A stretch of 64,000 bases of DNA from Aporrectodea caliginosa. Lineage: Eukaryota > Annelida > Clitellata > Crassiclitellata > Lumbricidae. Each line of letters starts with the position of its first letter. The first letter of the stretch is position 1. Below are positions 62,430-64,000 of this stretch, in pieces. Made by a program: the position numbers and the translations under genes. The stretch lies in NCBI GenBank assembly GCA_020284085.1, contig JACEVL010000520.1, forward strand, positions 654,581-718,580, in the 5' to 3' direction. The notes under the pieces were generated by a model. That model made no database searches, was not told the DNA's origin, and was given only the letters and a program-made list of their open reading frames with translations.

Positions 62430-64000
62430 TAGGCCGACCGCGCATCGTCTGGCCGAGTTGAGGGAGATCTCCTCCGCCGAGCTCCGTTCTGTCATCATGT
62501 CATCTGCTCCGAAGTCATGTGAGCTGGACTCTCTTCCTGCCACCCTGATCCAGGATTACGTGGACGATCTACTTCCTTTTCTCACCATCCTCTGCAACCG
62601 GTCTCTTCAAGAAGGAGTTCTTCCTGACTCGCAAAAAAGATCCATCGTCTACCCTGCTCTCAAACGTGACGGACTTGACCTCAAAGACCCGTCTAACTTT
62701 CGACCCATATCAAACGTTTCATTTCTTTCAAAGACGATAGAGAAGATTGTGTCGGAACAGTTCACCAGTTACTTAAGCACTAACGACTTGCTTCCAAAGT
62801 TTCAGTCAGGCTTTCGTAGGGGCCACTCCACGGAAACACTGCTGCTCCGCTTGTTATCTGACTGCTATGGGGCCATGGATGGGAGGCGGGTGACCTACTG
62901 GCCCTCTTTGACGTAAGCGCAGCTTTCGACACAGTCGACCATGAAATCCTTATCAAACGCCTCTCTATTTCTTTTGGACTCGCTGACCGTCCGCTTGATT
63001 GGATCACATCTTTCTTGGCTGGGCGGTCCAGTAGTGTGGTTGTTGGAGCAAGCAGGTCCCCCTGGGCCCTGACTCCATTTGGGCTCCCGCAAGGCTCTGT
63101 CTTGGCTCCTTTACTTTATCTACTCTACACTTCTGACATTGGGACTCTCTTATCTTCCTACGGTGTGCTAAGCCAGCTGTATGCAGACGACACCCAGGCA
63201 TATCTGCATTGCGCTCCCCTCGCCGCGATCGGGGCTGCCCGCACCATGCAGCAGGCAATGGGGGCCCTCGCAGATTGGATGTCCTCGAACCGGCTCCGCC
63301 TCAACGCCCAAAAAACCCATTTCATCTGGTTGGGCACCAGGCAACAGCTGGCCAAGCTAGACCGAAGCGCTCTCTCAGCTGAATTCCCCACTATGTCCTT
63401 TTCTCTGGTGGTGCGTGACCTCGGGGTGCTATTGGACCAAGAGCTCACCTTTGCACCTCACATAAATCAAGTTTGCCGCAGCTGCTACTACCAGTTGCGG
63501 CAGCTCAGGGTCATTGCTCGCTCCCTGACTTTTAAAGCAGCAGTCTCCCTAGTTCACGCGTTTGTGCTGAGCCGCCTAGACTATTGCGCTTCCATTTACG
63601 CTGGTCTCCCGCGGGTTCGAATCGAGAGGCTGGAGCGGGTTCACCGGGCTGCGGCTCGACTCATTGGCGGATTTGGTAAGACCGACCGCATATCTCAGTA
63701 TATGCGTGAGGTATTGCACTGGCTTCCTTTCCCTCAACGCATCTCATACAGGATCGCGTCCTTGGTGTGGCGGTGCTTATCAGGCTGGGCACCCTCTTAC
63801 CTGCGTGAGCTATGCCGCCCTCTTTCTTCTTGCACGGACCGCCGAGCACTGCGCTCCTCTGTCCACGGTGACCTGGCGGCCCCATTCGCCCGCTCTGCAA
63901 CAATGCAGAGCCGTTCCTTCTCTGTGGTTGGTCCAACAACCTGGAACGGGCTAACACTAGATTTACGACACCTTCCAAACTGTTCTCAGTTTCACCAACT
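62430..64000 (+). pseudogene. L2/CR1-like LINE ORF2, runs off the window
   Basis: The plus strand carries the linker and RT: LREISSAELRSVIMSSAPKS, LCNRSLQEGVLPDSQKRSIV, NFRPISNVSFLSKTIEKIVS and FQSGFRRGHSTETLLLRLLS (62458-62895). A frameshift near 62890 follows, then GDLLALFDVSAAFDTVDHEI, GLPQGSVLAPLLYLLYTSDI, catalytic LYADDTQ (about 63179-63199), WMSSNRLRLNAQKTHFIWLG and the C-terminal ETLHWLP-like EVLHWLPFPQRI and SFSVVGPTTWNGL near 63950. It continues past 64000. Apart from the frameshift at 62890 the frame stays open for over 1 kb, so the copy is young. It is related to the 3' fragments at 19.1 and 25.0 kb. Confidence 0.9.

Noticed and set aside
1..64000. CRISPR array, bacterial operon, Shine-Dalgarno sites or riboswitches
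   Set aside because: All tandem arrays are microsatellites or transposon repeats; the sequence is eukaryotic.

Overview
The window reads as nuclear DNA of an animal, most likely a marine invertebrate. Nothing here fixes the phylum. The evidence is tRNA-derived SINEs, several LINE clades with endonuclease plus reverse transcriptase, an intact Ty3/gypsy element, piggyBac, mariner and hAT-type DNA elements, 18S rDNA fragments, spliced exons and long microsatellites. No bacterial operon, CRISPR array or intact RNA gene is visible. Most of the 64 kb is transposon-derived; host coding sequence is limited to a few isolated exons.

Region 1-9.6 kb: SINE pieces, a LINE endonuclease remnant (1.7-2.3 kb), a C/G-rich repeat (4.3-5.5 kb), a frameshifted LINE on the minus strand (6.0-8.9 kb) and a decayed LINE RT on the plus strand (8.9-9.6 kb). 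Region 9.64-14.07 kb is the most unusual part. It is a co-oriented, intron-free block of virion-type genes: a minor-capsid/penton-like C-terminus, a small glycine/alanine-rich protein, a capsid-like protein of about 410 residues, a second small basic/hydrophobic protein, an adenain-like cysteine protease and a short fibre-like protein. The block looks like the morphogenesis half of an endogenised adintovirus/Polinton-like DNA virus. It carries a nonsense codon, two frameshifts and a hAT-type MITE in the fibre gene. No polymerase, integrase or packaging ATPase gene is in the window. At about 14.07 kb it abuts a C2H2 zinc-finger sequence.

Region 14.7-31.5 kb: isolated host-like exons (a short C-terminal exon at 16.2 kb, an acidic exon at 17.2-17.6 kb, an F-box-like exon at 26.4 kb, a beta-propeller-type C-terminal exon at 31.0-31.5 kb) among MITEs, a decayed piggyBac (19.57-21.35 kb), LINE 3' ends, a dimeric SINE and a rearranged 5'ETS/18S fragment. 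Region 31.47-39.88 kb is a young Ty3/gypsy element on the minus strand. It has near-identical LTRs, a 1616-codon gag-pol and, in the env position, an extra 412-codon ORF with one C2H2 finger and an acidic tail.

Region 40-64 kb: LINE tails, a mariner remnant fused to a second 5'ETS/18S fragment that is itself fused in sense to a LINE 3' half (45.8-48.2 kb), microsatellites (CTA, AAT, GATG), a 2.6 kb palindrome containing LINE sequence, a 2.5 kb long-TIR element with a nested SINE dimer, a deleted gypsy-like LTR element (59.7-61.4 kb) and the start of a further LINE running off the right edge.
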